Positions 46,889-56,099 are shown, numbered from the stretch's first letter. The stretch: DNA of 64,000 nt from Eubacteriales bacterium (GCA_030524175.1 JAUNHC010000006.1:108356-172355); one strand, 5' to 3'. Numbers and translations: made by a program. Notes: a model not told the origin generated them from the sequence alone.

Positions 46889-47929
46889 CTAGGTTTTCTT
46901 TTCTAATACTTGGTCTAGCTGGACTTTTAATTCTTTTAAGCTGTCAACCACATTCTCATAATCCATACGCTTTGGTCCGATGATTCCGATGGTCCCTCGC
47001 ATCCCATCCCCCAGCTCATAGCTTGCTGTCACCACGCTGCAGTCCTTCATAGTCTGAATAGGCATCTCATCTCCGATATATACCTGGATTCCGGTACTCT
47101 CAGTATCTGCCATCCTCTCCTTGACAAGATCCACAAGAAGTTTCTTCTCTTCAAAAGTGGAGATCAAGCCGCTTGCCTTACTGGTATCCGCCAGCTCAGG
47201 GTACTTGAAAATGTTAGTTGCTCCTGATGTATATATTTCCATATCTTCCTCATCCACATGAATGGTAGCAGCAACTGCGTCCAAAACGGTTGCCACCACA
47301 CTGCTGTGGTTTCCCGCCTGCTCCTTAAGCCTTGCTATCATCCCCAGGTTAATGTCCTGGATAGGAAGGCCGTTCAGATTGGTGTTGAGAAGAAGATTTA
47401 ATTTCAGGATCGTCTGGTCGTCCATCTCCTCATCCAGATTAATGATCTGGTTTCGGATCACATTGCCTTCGGCAACCACCACAGCTACCAGCTGCAGTTC
47501 GCTCATTCTGGACAACTGGATGAATTTCAGCCGGCTTCCGCTGTACTGCGGAACAGATATCATTGTCGCATAATTGGTATTGGAGGCCAGTACCTTAGCT
47601 ACCTGCCTTAATACCTTCTCCATCTTGTCGGTCTTCTCGATCATCAAGTCCCGGATCTCTGCGATTTCTGCTTCCTTTTCCTGCATCATCTCATCTACAT
47701 AAAGGCGATAGCCTTTATCGGAAGGAATCCTCCCCGCCGAGGTATGAGGCTGAATGATATACCCCATATCCGTAAGGTCGGACATCTCATTTCTGATAGT
47801 AGCGGAACTGACATTCAAGTCCGTGTACTTTGAAATCGTCCTGGACCCTACCGGCTCACCGGTCTCCATGTAAGTCTTGATGATCGCTTTCAGTATCCTT
47901 TTCTTGCGTTCATCCAATACTTCTTCCAT
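46889..47929 (-). CDS. hrcA: Heat-inducible repressor HrcA
   Basis: A 346-residue repressor that binds CIRCE and controls this operon. The N-terminal winged helix includes LDERKKRILKAIIKTYMETG and SSATIRNEMSDLTDMGYI followed by QPHTSAGRIPSDKGYRLYVD. The start at 47929 has AAGGAGC about 8 bp upstream; the frame is open to 47968, but that part would lie over the operator. First gene of hrcA-grpE-dnaK-dnaJ. Confidence 0.96.
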   Translation of the reverse strand: MEEVLDERKKRILKAIIKTYMETGEPVGSRTISKYTDLNVSSATIRNEMSDLTDMGYIIQPHTSAGRIPSDKGYRLYVDEMMQEKEAEIAEIRDLMIEKTDKMEKVLRQVAKVLASNTNYATMISVPQYSGSRLKFIQLSRMSELQLVAVVVAEGNVIRNQIINLDEEMDDQTILKLNLLLNTNLNGLPIQDINLGMIARLKEQAGNHSSVVATVLDAVAATIHVDEEDMEIYTSGATNIFKYPELADTSKASGLISTFEEKKLLVDLVKERMADTESTGIQVYIGDEMPIQTMKDCSVVTASYELGDGMRGTIGIIGPKRMDYENVVDSLKELKVQLDQVLEKKT

Positions 47930-47957
47930 GCAGTCAGCTCCTTTCCTTCTCGTTCTG

Positions 47958-47984
47958 TTAGCACTCATTTCAGTGGAGTGCTAA
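47958..47984 (-). promoter_or_regulatory. CIRCE operator
   Basis: TTAGCACTC-N9-GAGTGCTAA is a perfect match to the CIRCE consensus. It lies between promoter and hrcA start, where HrcA binding blocks transcription. Confidence 0.97.
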
Positions 47985-47997
47985 CATCTATGGTCTT

Positions 47998-48026
47998 AAG
48001 ATAGCACCGTTGATTTCATTTGTCAA
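47998..48026 (-). promoter_or_regulatory. Promoter of the hrcA-dnaJ operon
   Basis: On the minus strand TTGACA (48021-48026) and TATCTT (47998-48003) are 17 bp apart, directly upstream of CIRCE. Confidence 0.8.
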
Positions 48027-48110
48027 TATCCTTAACAAAATTTTTGTGTGAATTTTTGATGTTTTTACTAAAAGACCTATTGTATATGCTGCTGCAAGGC
48101 AGCTGCCGTC

Positions 48111-48143
48111 AAAAAGGCTGATGCAAATGCATCAGCCTTTTTT
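48111..48143 (-). terminator. Terminator of the second ABC operon
   Basis: The stem AAAAAGGCTGATGCA with its complement overlaps the last codons of the permease gene and is followed on the minus strand by TTTTTGACG. Confidence 0.85.
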
Positions 48144-48770
48144 CCACTTTATCAATATACCCGCTGCAAGTAAAATTATTCCGCTTCCCAGAAGCCAGGG
48201 TGCTGCGCCATACTCCCCTCGTGTCATGGAAAACAAATAGAATCTGCCAAGCCTGTTCCCTGCTGCATAATTAATGCCGTAATAAACCATAGGTACCATA
48301 TAGGAAACCGCTGTATTTCCTGATACAGCCCCGGATATAAAGCCCAGGGCACCAAGGAAAATCCCGTCTGCCACTGTTCCCATTACAAGCCGCACAGTGA
48401 TCTCACATCCCTGGCTTCCTAAATATCCAACGAAAATACAAGTCAGCCCTAAAATAGCAAGAATTGAATAAATTGTTCTTATAAAATATACATGAGTGCA
48501 GCTGATGTATTTCGCTGCCACGGTCTCTGCTATCTGGGGATTCTGTTCCGGCGTAAATACAGGGGTAAGGAGAACAATGCCTATGAGAGAAAAAAACATC
48601 TCAAGGGGCACTGCACAGGCCTGCTCTCTAAGCTCTGTTGTGCCGAACAATACCGGAGTCAACACCATCAGCACAACTGCCATAGCAAAATGTCCGGGAA
48701 AGTTATGCCTGAGATTTGCTTTTGCGATTTCCAAGCTTACGGAAATTCCTGGTGATCTTCTGCATTCCAT
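48132..48770 (-). CDS. ABC-2 type membrane protein (second permease)
   Basis: A 212-residue protein with about six membrane segments and no catalytic motif, resembling small ABC-2 permease subunits. Its frame overlaps the preceding permease gene by 68 bp. The start at 48770 has GGGGGAAG upstream, but a later start is possible. The last codons form one arm of the terminator. With the ATPase and the larger permease it probably forms an exporter controlled by the kinase/regulator pair upstream. Confidence 0.78.
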   Translation of the reverse strand: MECRRSPGISVSLEIAKANLRHNFPGHFAMAVVLMVLTPVLFGTTELREQACAVPLEMFFSLIGIVLLTPVFTPEQNPQIAETVAAKYISCTHVYFIRTIYSILAILGLTCIFVGYLGSQGCEITVRLVMGTVADGIFLGALGFISGAVSGNTAVSYMVPMVYYGINYAAGNRLGRFYLFSMTRGEYGAAPWLLGSGIILLAAGILIKWKKG

Positions 48771-49983
48771 TTATCTTCCCCCTTCTTCTCTGACTATAAA
48801 TCCACACTGTGCCCGCCAGCAGCAGCAAGGCCATGACAGTAAAAAGTATTCTGTTGGCAGTGAATTTGTCCAAGTGATCTATCCACCCCTGGGTATTCTC
48901 AAGAGAATTATGACGGGGTATCAGCCGGAACAAGGCACATCCGTCCCGCTCCCAGATCCCCTGGTTGGAATCAAAGAACCACCACAGACCCTGGATGGCA
49001 ATGGCAATAGACGTCCCTGTAAGCTCTGTAAAAAACATCCCTACGGAAACGGACGTCATCACAGAGGGCAGAATCCATATCACCGCATATTTAAGCGGCG
49101 CCAGATAATCCAAGGCTTCTTCCGGATACAGTCCCCAGGCGGAAGCATTTGATATATAAGCAAGAATAAGTTCAGGAATCATCACCGCCGCAACCACTGC
49201 CAGATAACGTACTGCCACGATCCGGCCTGCCCCTGCCCTTCTCACAAATACCAGTTCCTCCATCCTGGCTCTCTTATCCTTAAGACATAAGGCAACTGCC
49301 AAAAATACCGGAAGGAGTGTCATCACTCCCACAATCATATAATCAGCAAAAAGTCTGGCATATCCGGCTGTAAAACGGTCCTCTTCCCTGGTAAGCCGGT
49401 ACTGCTCCATGGCTTCCTCATAAGTGACAGGTGCCTGACAGAAACGAGTCAAAGATTTTTCCTCATAGCTTGACCCGCCGCCGATAAGCTTATCTGCCTT
49501 CTGCATCGCCTCCACAAATGCTCCATAGGTAATATCCGCTTTCAGAGAAACTGCTTCCAAAATCGGCGTGTGCACGGCAAAATCCGCTTCCTCGGACACA
49601 GTCTCCTCCACACTCTTTTTCTCTTCAGCCCTTTTTAACAGTTCCTCCGGGGAAATATCGGTAAGGCTGCTGATGATCTTTGCCATCTGTTCTCTTTTAG
49701 CCTCATTAAGCTTTACAATTTTATAATATCCTATAGGATAGGCCACATAATTATTGTATAAAAACTCACTGTAAAGAGAGTTCAAGGCAGCCGGCATGAT
49801 CATCTCAGGATTCTCTTCATACTTTTGGCCGTATGTTTGCCCCGGTACCGGTTCTTCCAGTTTCACCCTGCTGAAATTCATGGCATCCTGGGAAACAGGC
49901 ATAATGATCAAAGCTGCCATGAAAACCACAAATACTGCGGAAAACACAACTTTTTTTACTTCTGAGAGAAACAGCATCAGCAT
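48703..49983 (-). CDS. ABC-2 type transporter permease (first permease)
   Basis: A 426-residue membrane protein. An N-terminal membrane helix is followed by an extracytoplasmic region of about 170 residues and about five further helices (such as YMIVGVMTLLPVFLAVALCL). This is the ABC-2 layout of peptide or antibiotic exporters. Its start overlaps the ATPase gene by 7 bp, so it is coupled to it. The substrate is unknown. Confidence 0.82.
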   Translation of the reverse strand: MLMLFLSEVKKVVFSAVFVVFMAALIIMPVSQDAMNFSRVKLEEPVPGQTYGQKYEENPEMIMPAALNSLYSEFLYNNYVAYPIGYYKIVKLNEAKREQMAKIISSLTDISPEELLKRAEEKKSVEETVSEEADFAVHTPILEAVSLKADITYGAFVEAMQKADKLIGGGSSYEEKSLTRFCQAPVTYEEAMEQYRLTREEDRFTAGYARLFADYMIVGVMTLLPVFLAVALCLKDKRARMEELVFVRRAGAGRIVAVRYLAVVAAVMIPELILAYISNASAWGLYPEEALDYLAPLKYAVIWILPSVMTSVSVGMFFTELTGTSIAIAIQGLWWFFDSNQGIWERDGCALFRLIPRHNSLENTQGWIDHLDKFTANRILFTVMALLLLAGTVWIYSQRRRGKINGMQKITRNFRKLGNRKSKSQA

Positions 49984-50888
49984 CCACCTCCCTGTCCCGG
50001 TATTACTTTATCCTTTTGATTTCCATTATTCTCACAGAGACAAACCATATAGGCATCCTCCATGTTGGGAGCTGCACTGTCTGCCCAGGATACTCCCTGC
50101 CCTGACAAGAACCTCACCTCTGTCTTATTTCCTTGTACCCGGGTACTTGTAACTGTGAATTCTTCTTTTATCTTAAAAAGCTCCTCGCTGTCCACCTGGG
50201 CTTCATATACTTTTCCCCGGGCATTTTCCATTAGTTCCTGCACTTTCCCGTTGAAGATCACTCTTCCTTCATTCAGGACAGCAATATCTTCACAGGCCGC
50301 TTCAATATCACCTACAATGTGAGTGGAAAGTATCACGATCCGTTCCCTGGCTTCTGTGCCCAAAAGATTTCTGAAGCGTATACGCTCCTCCGGATCCAGA
50401 CCCGCTGTGGGTTCATCTACGATCAGCACCCTGGGATCATTGAGAAGGGCCTGGGCTATTCCAAGTCTCCTGCGCATTCCGCCTGACAAGGCCTTAACCT
50501 TCTTGTCTCTGTGCTCAGCCAGATTTACCTTTTCCAGCAAAAACTCTCCCCGCTCTTTTCTCTCCTTTTTATCCATTCCCGAGAGTATCCCCAGATAATC
50601 CATCGCCTCATGTACACGCATAGATGGATAAACGGAAAAATCCTGGGGAAGGTAACCTACGATCCTGCGTATTTCTTTTGCATTGTCCACAGGTATCCCA
50701 CAGATGGTGATACTTCCTTCCTTCATTGGAAGAAGGGTGGTCATTGTCCTCATCAGCGTAGTCTTTCCTGCACCGTTTCGGCCTAACAATCCGAACATTC
50801 CTGTGGTCACTGTGAGATTCACATTACTCAGTACCTGTTTTCTGCCATAATACTGATTCAATTTCCTGATTATAATACTTTCATCCAT
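49977..50888 (-). CDS. ABC-2 type transporter ATPase
   Basis: A 303-residue ATPase. Walker A is LLGRNGAGKTTLMRT, the Q loop VGYLPQDFSVYPSM, the signature LSGGMRRRLGIAQALL, Walker B VLIVDEPTAGLDPEER and the switch His ILSTHIVGD. The C-terminal extension of about 80 residues is typical of drug or peptide exporters (CcmA/YhcG-like). It follows the kinase gene by 60 bp in the same direction. Confidence 0.93.
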   Translation of the reverse strand: MDESIIIRKLNQYYGRKQVLSNVNLTVTTGMFGLLGRNGAGKTTLMRTMTTLLPMKEGSITICGIPVDNAKEIRRIVGYLPQDFSVYPSMRVHEAMDYLGILSGMDKKERKERGEFLLEKVNLAEHRDKKVKALSGGMRRRLGIAQALLNDPRVLIVDEPTAGLDPEERIRFRNLLGTEARERIVILSTHIVGDIEAACEDIAVLNEGRVIFNGKVQELMENARGKVYEAQVDSEELFKIKEEFTVTSTRVQGNKTEVRFLSGQGVSWADSAAPNMEDAYMVCLCENNGNQKDKVIPGQGGGC

Positions 50889-50948
50889 AGAAAAAACCTC
50901 CTTGTCATCTTACAAGGAGATTTTATAATATACTTTTCAACTTTTTAT

Positions 50949-50975
50949 CTACTTTTCATAAAATCCGAAAACTGC
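50949..50975 (-). other. Kinase 3' end to ATPase gap
   Basis: The 60-bp gap next to the kinase stop (50889-50948) holds only the ATPase ribosome site (CAAGGAGG-like) and a T-rich stretch; no separate promoter is evident, so the ABC genes are probably co-transcribed with the two-component genes. Confidence 0.4.
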
Positions 50976-52262
50976 GGTGACCGCTGCCCCCTGATCACTG
51001 TTTTCAATCAACAGCCTCCCCTTGTGCTTTTCACAGATGATTTTGCAGATATACAACCCCATCCCCAAATGTCCTCCTTGCAGCGATTGTTCGCCCCGGG
51101 TGTTCTGACCGCCTCGGGGCTGCTGTCCGTCCCGGGGGTTCTGACCTTCCCGGGGCTGCTGTCCGTCCCGGGACTGCTGTTTCCTCTGAGACCGCTGTTC
51201 GCCCCGGTAAAAGGGCCTTACAACTTCGTTAATTTCCTTATTGCTAAAACCAACACCGTCGTCACAGAATTTAATCCTTAGTTCTTTCTCAGCAGAAATC
51301 TTAACTGTAACCTGTGACTTTGCATAACGCACAGCGTTTGATAAAAGATTTTCACAGACCTGCAGCACAAATGACAGATCCACAGGGATAAGACAAGACC
51401 TTTCCTCTGCTGTGTGAAGGATAAATTTCTTATCCCTGCAGAGGATTCCTGCGCTCTCTTTCAGATGGGACACTATCTCCCCTACCGGAATCTTTGCGGC
51501 CCTGACTTCCAAATCCTCAAGCTTCTGTATACGGTTCATTGTCTGTACATACTCCTCCAGCCGGGAAATATGCGCCCTCATAGTCTGTGCCGTGGCCACG
51601 ATTTTCTCCTGGGTCATTTTCCCTTCAGGAACGTATTTCACAAGCATTTCACTCTGCCCCTTAAGGACTGTCAAAGGGGTACGCAGATCATGGGAAAAAG
51701 CAGCATTCAGGCGTTTTCTTTCTTCCATCTGCCTCCACATTTCCCGGTTATTGTCCCTCAGTGCCAGTCTCATCTTCTCAAAAGAATCACAAAGACGGCC
51801 CATCTCATCATTTTTTTCATAGTATACCTCAAAATCAAGATTCTGACGGGCAATCTCTGAGGCAGCAGCATCCAGCACTGCCAAAGGTTTTTTCAGATTT
51901 CTTCTATAGAATTGGGCGCTGGTAACAGCAATGCAGATAACAAACCATACCGGCACAACAACAAAACTCATAATATCAAGTATTTTGTCCAAAAGCTTAT
52001 CTGCATCCGTATAAAAATCTTCAATATCTTTTGTATAATAATACATAGAACCTAATTCCTCGCCTGATGACTCTGTGACGATCCGCCCTGTGTAGCTATC
52101 GCGCCTGTCTTCATACTTTTCTTCCAGCTTATTTATGCCCCACTGACAGGCAGCCGAAGAAAACAGCGACAGTAAAAATGCCGCGGCAAGGCACACCACC
52201 AGATGAATGACAAAAGATTTCCTAATGGATTGTTTCCTGAAGATTTCTTTTATTTTACCCAT
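50949..52262 (-). CDS. Sensor histidine kinase with tandem repeats in the ATP lid
   Basis: A 437-residue kinase with two membrane segments (about 17-38 and 97-116), HAMP, the phospho-acceptor box AFSHDLRTPLTVLKGQSEML (His191), N box ENLLSNAVRYAK and G1 box CDDGVGF. Between G1 and G2 (HLGMGLYICK) is an insert of about 40 residues, positions 356-397, made of short repeats such as GQQPRDG, GQNPRDG and GQQPRGG. This lies in the ATP lid. The gene overlaps the regulator gene by 13 bp. Confidence 0.9.
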   Translation of the reverse strand: MGKIKEIFRKQSIRKSFVIHLVVCLAAAFLLSLFSSAACQWGINKLEEKYEDRRDSYTGRIVTESSGEELGSMYYYTKDIEDFYTDADKLLDKILDIMSFVVVPVWFVICIAVTSAQFYRRNLKKPLAVLDAAASEIARQNLDFEVYYEKNDEMGRLCDSFEKMRLALRDNNREMWRQMEERKRLNAAFSHDLRTPLTVLKGQSEMLVKYVPEGKMTQEKIVATAQTMRAHISRLEEYVQTMNRIQKLEDLEVRAAKIPVGEIVSHLKESAGILCRDKKFILHTAEERSCLIPVDLSFVLQVCENLLSNAVRYAKSQVTVKISAEKELRIKFCDDGVGFSNKEINEVVRPFYRGEQRSQRKQQSRDGQQPREGQNPRDGQQPRGGQNTRGEQSLQGGHLGMGLYICKIICEKHKGRLLIENSDQGAAVTAVFGFYEK

Positions 52263-52924
52263 TTATAGCCCACTCCCCATACAGTTTCCACACAGGAATC
52301 CAAACCTGCTTTGCCAAGTTTCATACGGATGCGCCGGATATGCTCTGCCACCACTGAACTGTCACCTTCACTGTCATATCCCCAAACACGCTCATAAATA
52401 CGTTCTTTATCAAACACCTGCCCTGCATGCTGGGAAAGAAGTTCTATGATATCAAACTCCTTCTTAGCCAAGGCTACGGCCTTCCCTTTCACATATAAAC
52501 AACGCTCCAGATAATCGATCGCCAGATCAGGCCCGAACTTCACCTCATGGGCTGTTTTCTGCCTTTGTTCTCTCCTGAGATGAGCCGCTACCCTTGCCCC
52601 CAGTTCCTCCAGAGAAAAAGGCTTCACAATATAATCATCCCCACCCATTCCAAAGCCCTTGATCTTATCACTGTCCTCAATCCGTGCCGTGAGGAACAGA
52701 ATGGGACAGGAGACAAAATTCCTGATCTGGGCACACACTTGAAGCCCGTCCAGATCCGGCATGTTAATATCCAAAAGAATTAAATCAGGTCTTTTTCCTG
52801 CTTTCTCCACTGCCTCTGCTCCCCCTCCTGCAGTCAGGACACAATAACCGTTATATTGGAAATAGTCTTTCAGCATATCTACTATGTCATTTTCGTCATC
52901 TACGATCAATATGGTCTCCCCCAT
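52250..52924 (-). CDS. OmpR-family response regulator
   Basis: A 224-residue regulator. The receiver domain has DDEND, Asp52 in LILLDINMPDLDG, the Thr in FLTAR and the Lys in VKPFS. The winged helix ends AEHIRRIRMKLGKAGLDSCV followed by ETVWGVGYKWVK. It is first in the operon regulator-kinase-ATPase-permease-permease, preceded by AGGAGGAAG. It probably senses, through its kinase, the compound the ABC exporter handles. Confidence 0.93.
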   Translation of the reverse strand: MGETILIVDDENDIVDMLKDYFQYNGYCVLTAGGGAEAVEKAGKRPDLILLDINMPDLDGLQVCAQIRNFVSCPILFLTARIEDSDKIKGFGMGGDDYIVKPFSLEELGARVAAHLRREQRQKTAHEVKFGPDLAIDYLERCLYVKGKAVALAKKEFDIIELLSQHAGQVFDKERIYERVWGYDSEGDSSVVAEHIRRIRMKLGKAGLDSCVETVWGVGYKWVK

Positions 52925-53037
52925 GGAATCTTCCTCCTGTTTCTATACTTTGATCATTAACGCTATATTGGTAAAAGGATATAAGGAACGGGATAACCCC
53001 TGATATGGTAATGTAGCGATAAGCCGGAATTTACGCC

Positions 53038-53454
53038 TTAAAACTCGTACCTTGTTCCATGAGAAAGCAGCATTCCACTTGCTAATTCCACACATAAAAT
53101 TACGGTATTCTCATCATCGAAATTATTGTGTCCGTTATCAATCCATTCTGCAAAGGCCTTCTTCAATTTCTCAGCTATCACCTGATTATCTTCTTTTCTG
53201 AAATAGCCTAAATTTATACCCTTTCCATGTGCGGTAAACCATTCTCCAGCTATTGCAATACTTGGATTGTTCTCTATGTGCTTCATTTTATTTGAAAGTG
53301 CATATGTAATAATATAAAATGCACCATTCTCATAATAAGCATTTACATATCTCACATAAGGTATCTCATTTTCTACTGTTGCTAATGCAATAACAGTATC
53401 TTTTCCAAAACGTTCTGTCATTATTTTTTCAGCTTCTTCGCTAAATTTTTTCAT
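53038..53454 (-). CDS. Pyridoxamine 5'-phosphate oxidase-family flavin-binding protein
   Basis: A 138-residue split-barrel protein: TVIALATVENEIPYVRYVNA and GAFYIITYALSNKMKHIENN are typical of the PNPOx-like family that binds FMN or F420-like cofactors. It ends ASGMLLSHGTRYEF. The substrate is not predictable. It is a single gene with A/T-rich surroundings and lower GC than its neighbours. Confidence 0.85.
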   Translation of the reverse strand: MKKFSEEAEKIMTERFGKDTVIALATVENEIPYVRYVNAYYENGAFYIITYALSNKMKHIENNPSIAIAGEWFTAHGKGINLGYFRKEDNQVIAEKLKKAFAEWIDNGHNNFDDENTVILCVELASGMLLSHGTRYEF

Positions 53455-53655
53455 AGAATTATCTCCCTTACATATCCGCTTTGTGGTTAAGGATATTTTA
53501 ACACGACACTATGAAGTTTTCTACTGCAGTCCGCCGAGGATTTCCTTCTGTTCTTTTTTCCTCAAATATAGTAAAATATATATGTCCGTTCTCCGAGTAT
53601 TGTACCGGAAGGATGTATAAGTTAATATGATGCTCTTTTAGCTGGAGCTTTTTAC

Positions 53656-53713
53656 TATGAAAGTCCCGGACAGCAGCCGCGAGGCGGCGCATGCCTGCAT
53701 GCAGAGTCTCATG
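53656..53713. repeat. 84-bp repeat, copy C (partial, outside skin element)
   Basis: It matches the first 58 bp of copies A and B at 17163 and 17357, including the lead-in TTTACTATGAAAGTCCCG and the GCGCATGCCTGCATGC hairpin. The final third (GGACGGGCTAACCC) is missing. It lies in the 300-bp gap between the PNPOx gene and the phosphoesterase fusion. Confidence 0.8.
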
Positions 53714-53751
53714 TAATGCTCTTGATCAGCCATTTAAAAGAAAGGATACCT

Positions 53752-55017
53752 ATGAATACAAAATCTAAAATCATAAAAATCGATCAGTCCATTCAGTTCC
53801 TACCCCAATGTACTTCCTTTTCCGTCATCGGTGACCCTGGCTGCGAAGGACTTGGAACCTCCATGATGCAGGTTTATGCCAATGCTCTGGAAGAAGCATC
53901 CCGGGATGATTTTATCCTGATAGCAGGGGACCTGGTTCCTATCGGGGATGCCCGCCACTACCGCACCATCTGCGATATCACTAACTCCTTATCAGAAAAA
54001 GATGTCTATGTCCTTAGAGGTAATCATGATACTGGTGCCTACTGTGACAGCTTCGGCCTGATGAATTATGCTCTGATAAGGCCTGATTTTACTATTGTTG
54101 TCCTGGACAATGCCATGCGCAGATTCGATCCGGAGGGCCTGGAATTGTTAGGAGCGGTCCTGTCCCGGGAGGATTGTAATAATGTAGTGATTTCTTTCCA
54201 CATTCCTTTACCAAATAATTTTATAAAAAACTGCGTCTCCCAGGAGGAATACGAGAAACTGAGAAAGGTTTATCTTCCTTATAAAGACAAAATCAAATAC
54301 TTTGTATGCGGACATGTACACTCCCGTTTTGAAGATTTGGTGGACGGCATCCCCTTTATTTGTACTGGCGGAGGCGGCGCTATGATCGAAGATGTGTCCC
54401 AGGATATTAAAGCATCAGATATAGATTACCACATAGTCCGCTTCCAATGCAAATCCGGGACTCTGTCACACGAGATCATAGATTTAGGGGACAGGCCTTA
54501 TACCAGGGAAATCAAGGATTCCATTGCAAAAGAAAAGCTGGCGGACACAGTGAAGGGTGAATTATATGCGCACCTACATTATCTCACTTTTGCAGAGCGG
54601 GCTGAAAAGAGAGGCTATGATAAGATTGCCAATCTTTTTTATGCGCTTGCGGAATCCGAGTACCGCCATGCCAGAAGCTTCTTTTCCATTTTAAACAAGA
54701 CCCAGCCTTTCGCAGAGACAGGGAAAAGCTTTATTGCCAATGAGGTTTTTGAATACGAAAAATTGTATGCCATAATGCAGGATTATTCTAAAGAACAGGA
54801 CTTACCCCTGTCACGCCAGGCCTACAGAGATGCAGCCGCCGCTGAAAAAATTCATGCAGACCTGCTGAAAGAAGCAGTAGATTTAGACAATTTTGAGAGG
54901 GACACTATCTACGTTTGTCCGGTGTGCGGATTTGTTATGACGGACGAAAAAGAACGGTGCCCCATATGCGGGGCACCGGCTCGGGTGTTTAAAGAATATG
55001 TGGCGGGGAGGGCGTAA
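53752..55017 (+). CDS. Metallophosphoesterase / rubrerythrin / rubredoxin-like fusion
   Basis: A 421-residue three-domain protein. Residues ~20-250 form a calcineurin-like phosphoesterase: AGDLVP (Asp60), RGNHD (91-93), SFHIP (His150) and CGHVHSR (His188, His190). The first motif reads GDPG, where the family normally has D-x-H. Residues ~260-375 are a rubrerythrin-like four-helix bundle with E-x-x-H pairs E303/H306 and E365/H368. Residues ~388-412 are a rubredoxin-like knuckle with Cys389, 392, 403 and 406. The start at 53752 has AAAGGA upstream; an earlier ATG at 53716 does not. A role in oxidative stress joined to phosphate ester cleavage is inferred. Confidence 0.88.
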   Translation: MNTKSKIIKIDQSIQFLPQCTSFSVIGDPGCEGLGTSMMQVYANALEEASRDDFILIAGDLVPIGDARHYRTICDITNSLSEKDVYVLRGNHDTGAYCDSFGLMNYALIRPDFTIVVLDNAMRRFDPEGLELLGAVLSREDCNNVVISFHIPLPNNFIKNCVSQEEYEKLRKVYLPYKDKIKYFVCGHVHSRFEDLVDGIPFICTGGGGAMIEDVSQDIKASDIDYHIVRFQCKSGTLSHEIIDLGDRPYTREIKDSIAKEKLADTVKGELYAHLHYLTFAERAEKRGYDKIANLFYALAESEYRHARSFFSILNKTQPFAETGKSFIANEVFEYEKLYAIMQDYSKEQDLPLSRQAYRDAAAAEKIHADLLKEAVDLDNFERDTIYVCPVCGFVMTDEKERCPICGAPARVFKEYVAGRA

Positions 55018-55025
55018 AGCCCTCC
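55007..55025 (+). terminator. Stem-loop over the stop codon of the phosphoesterase fusion
   Basis: GGAGGGC-GTAAA-GCCCTCC, with the TAA in the loop. It has no T-tract, so it is a weak terminator candidate. Confidence 0.4.
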
Positions 55026-55052
55026 TCCATGCTTTCAAAACTTACAAAGCTT

Positions 55053-55895
55053 TTATGAAACAAGAGAAAAACCCTTATCCGTAATTACCTTCTCAAATTC
55101 ATTATCGTAATATTGATATAAATCATTAATTTGTGTTCCAGGATTTTTAGTATCTGAAGCCCCTATGTCATCACATTGATAAATTTTTCCATCTTTATAT
55201 ATCATAGCAGCTTTCCAACCTGCGGACTTCCCATTGTCTGTGTCACTATACTTGGTAGCTGATGCATATAAAATAACTTTCCCATCTTTTAAAACGTAAG
55301 GTCTCCAATATAAAGTATTAGTTTCAAATTTGCTTCCACTTTTTAAAAGCTGAGATACTTCAGGCAAACTTCCTCCATTATCCTCATAAAATTTTTGTAT
55401 AATCCCTCTATGATCAAAATTCCATCCGCCCTCCTGACCATAATCTCCAGTTCCCCAAATTTTTTCTGCCATTTCTACATAACTATATACATTTTCTATA
55501 CAAGGACATACTGCAACAGGCTTTACATGATTACCACTTGTAGATAGTCTAAGGTTATATTCTTCATTATACACAGGACATTCAGCCTCTGCTGCCTTTA
55601 AAAATCCTAATCTTTCTAAATAATCAAACGGATCCCCTATTTTAACTGCTAACTCCTCAGTCAACGTACATGAATTTAACATACTATCCTCAATACAAGC
55701 AATCTGATACACCCGTTCAATCTCCGCCCTCTGCGCCTCACACTTAGTCACCTTAGATTTCTTCACATACTTCGTATAACTCGGTGCAAGCAGGCCTACC
55801 AGTATTGCAAGAACAGCCACCACAATAACCAGTTCGATTAAAGTAAATCCTTTGTTGCTCTTCCTATATTTCCTCATTGTCATCCTCTTTTTCAC
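55053..55895 (-). CDS. Type IV pilin-like protein with prepilin N terminus
   Basis: A 280-residue protein with a prepilin leader and cleavage motif (KGFTLIELVIVVAVLAILVG, Glu at +5) and a long N-terminal helix. The globular domain has six or more cysteines and no recognised fold. It looks like a major or minor pseudopilin. No assembly ATPase, prepilin peptidase or platform protein is nearby, so its machinery must be elsewhere. Codons beyond the N-terminal part are clearly more AT-rich than in neighbouring genes, which suggests acquisition by transfer. It is monocistronic. Confidence 0.85.
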   Translation of the reverse strand: MKKRMTMRKYRKSNKGFTLIELVIVVAVLAILVGLLAPSYTKYVKKSKVTKCEAQRAEIERVYQIACIEDSMLNSCTLTEELAVKIGDPFDYLERLGFLKAAEAECPVYNEEYNLRLSTSGNHVKPVAVCPCIENVYSYVEMAEKIWGTGDYGQEGGWNFDHRGIIQKFYEDNGGSLPEVSQLLKSGSKFETNTLYWRPYVLKDGKVILYASATKYSDTDNGKSAGWKAAMIYKDGKIYQCDDIGASDTKNPGTQINDLYQYYDNEFEKVITDKGFSLVS

Positions 55896-56099
55896 AAAGC
55901 ATGAAATGCTTCTAAATAGTAATTCTCATCATTTTCTATTTTTACCATCAAGCCTTCCTCTTACTATGTAAGTACAACCGCAATCCGGCACAAGGATCGG
56001 CTTGATTTGATTCCTAACAAAATATGGTAAGTATTTTACTATTCTACAACAAAATACAGAAAAAAGGAACAGCAAAAACAACAAATATTTTTTTCTTAT
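55896..56099. other. AT-rich gap between pilin and tetR genes
   Basis: About 200 bp with no ORF. It is very AT-rich and should hold the pilin promoter on the minus strand; no clear -35/-10 pair or operator was picked out. Confidence 0.3.

Noticed and set aside
46889-47968. Longer HrcA with start at 47968
   Set aside because: The extra codons lie over the CIRCE element and lack a ribosome site, whereas 47929 has AAGGAGC at the right distance.
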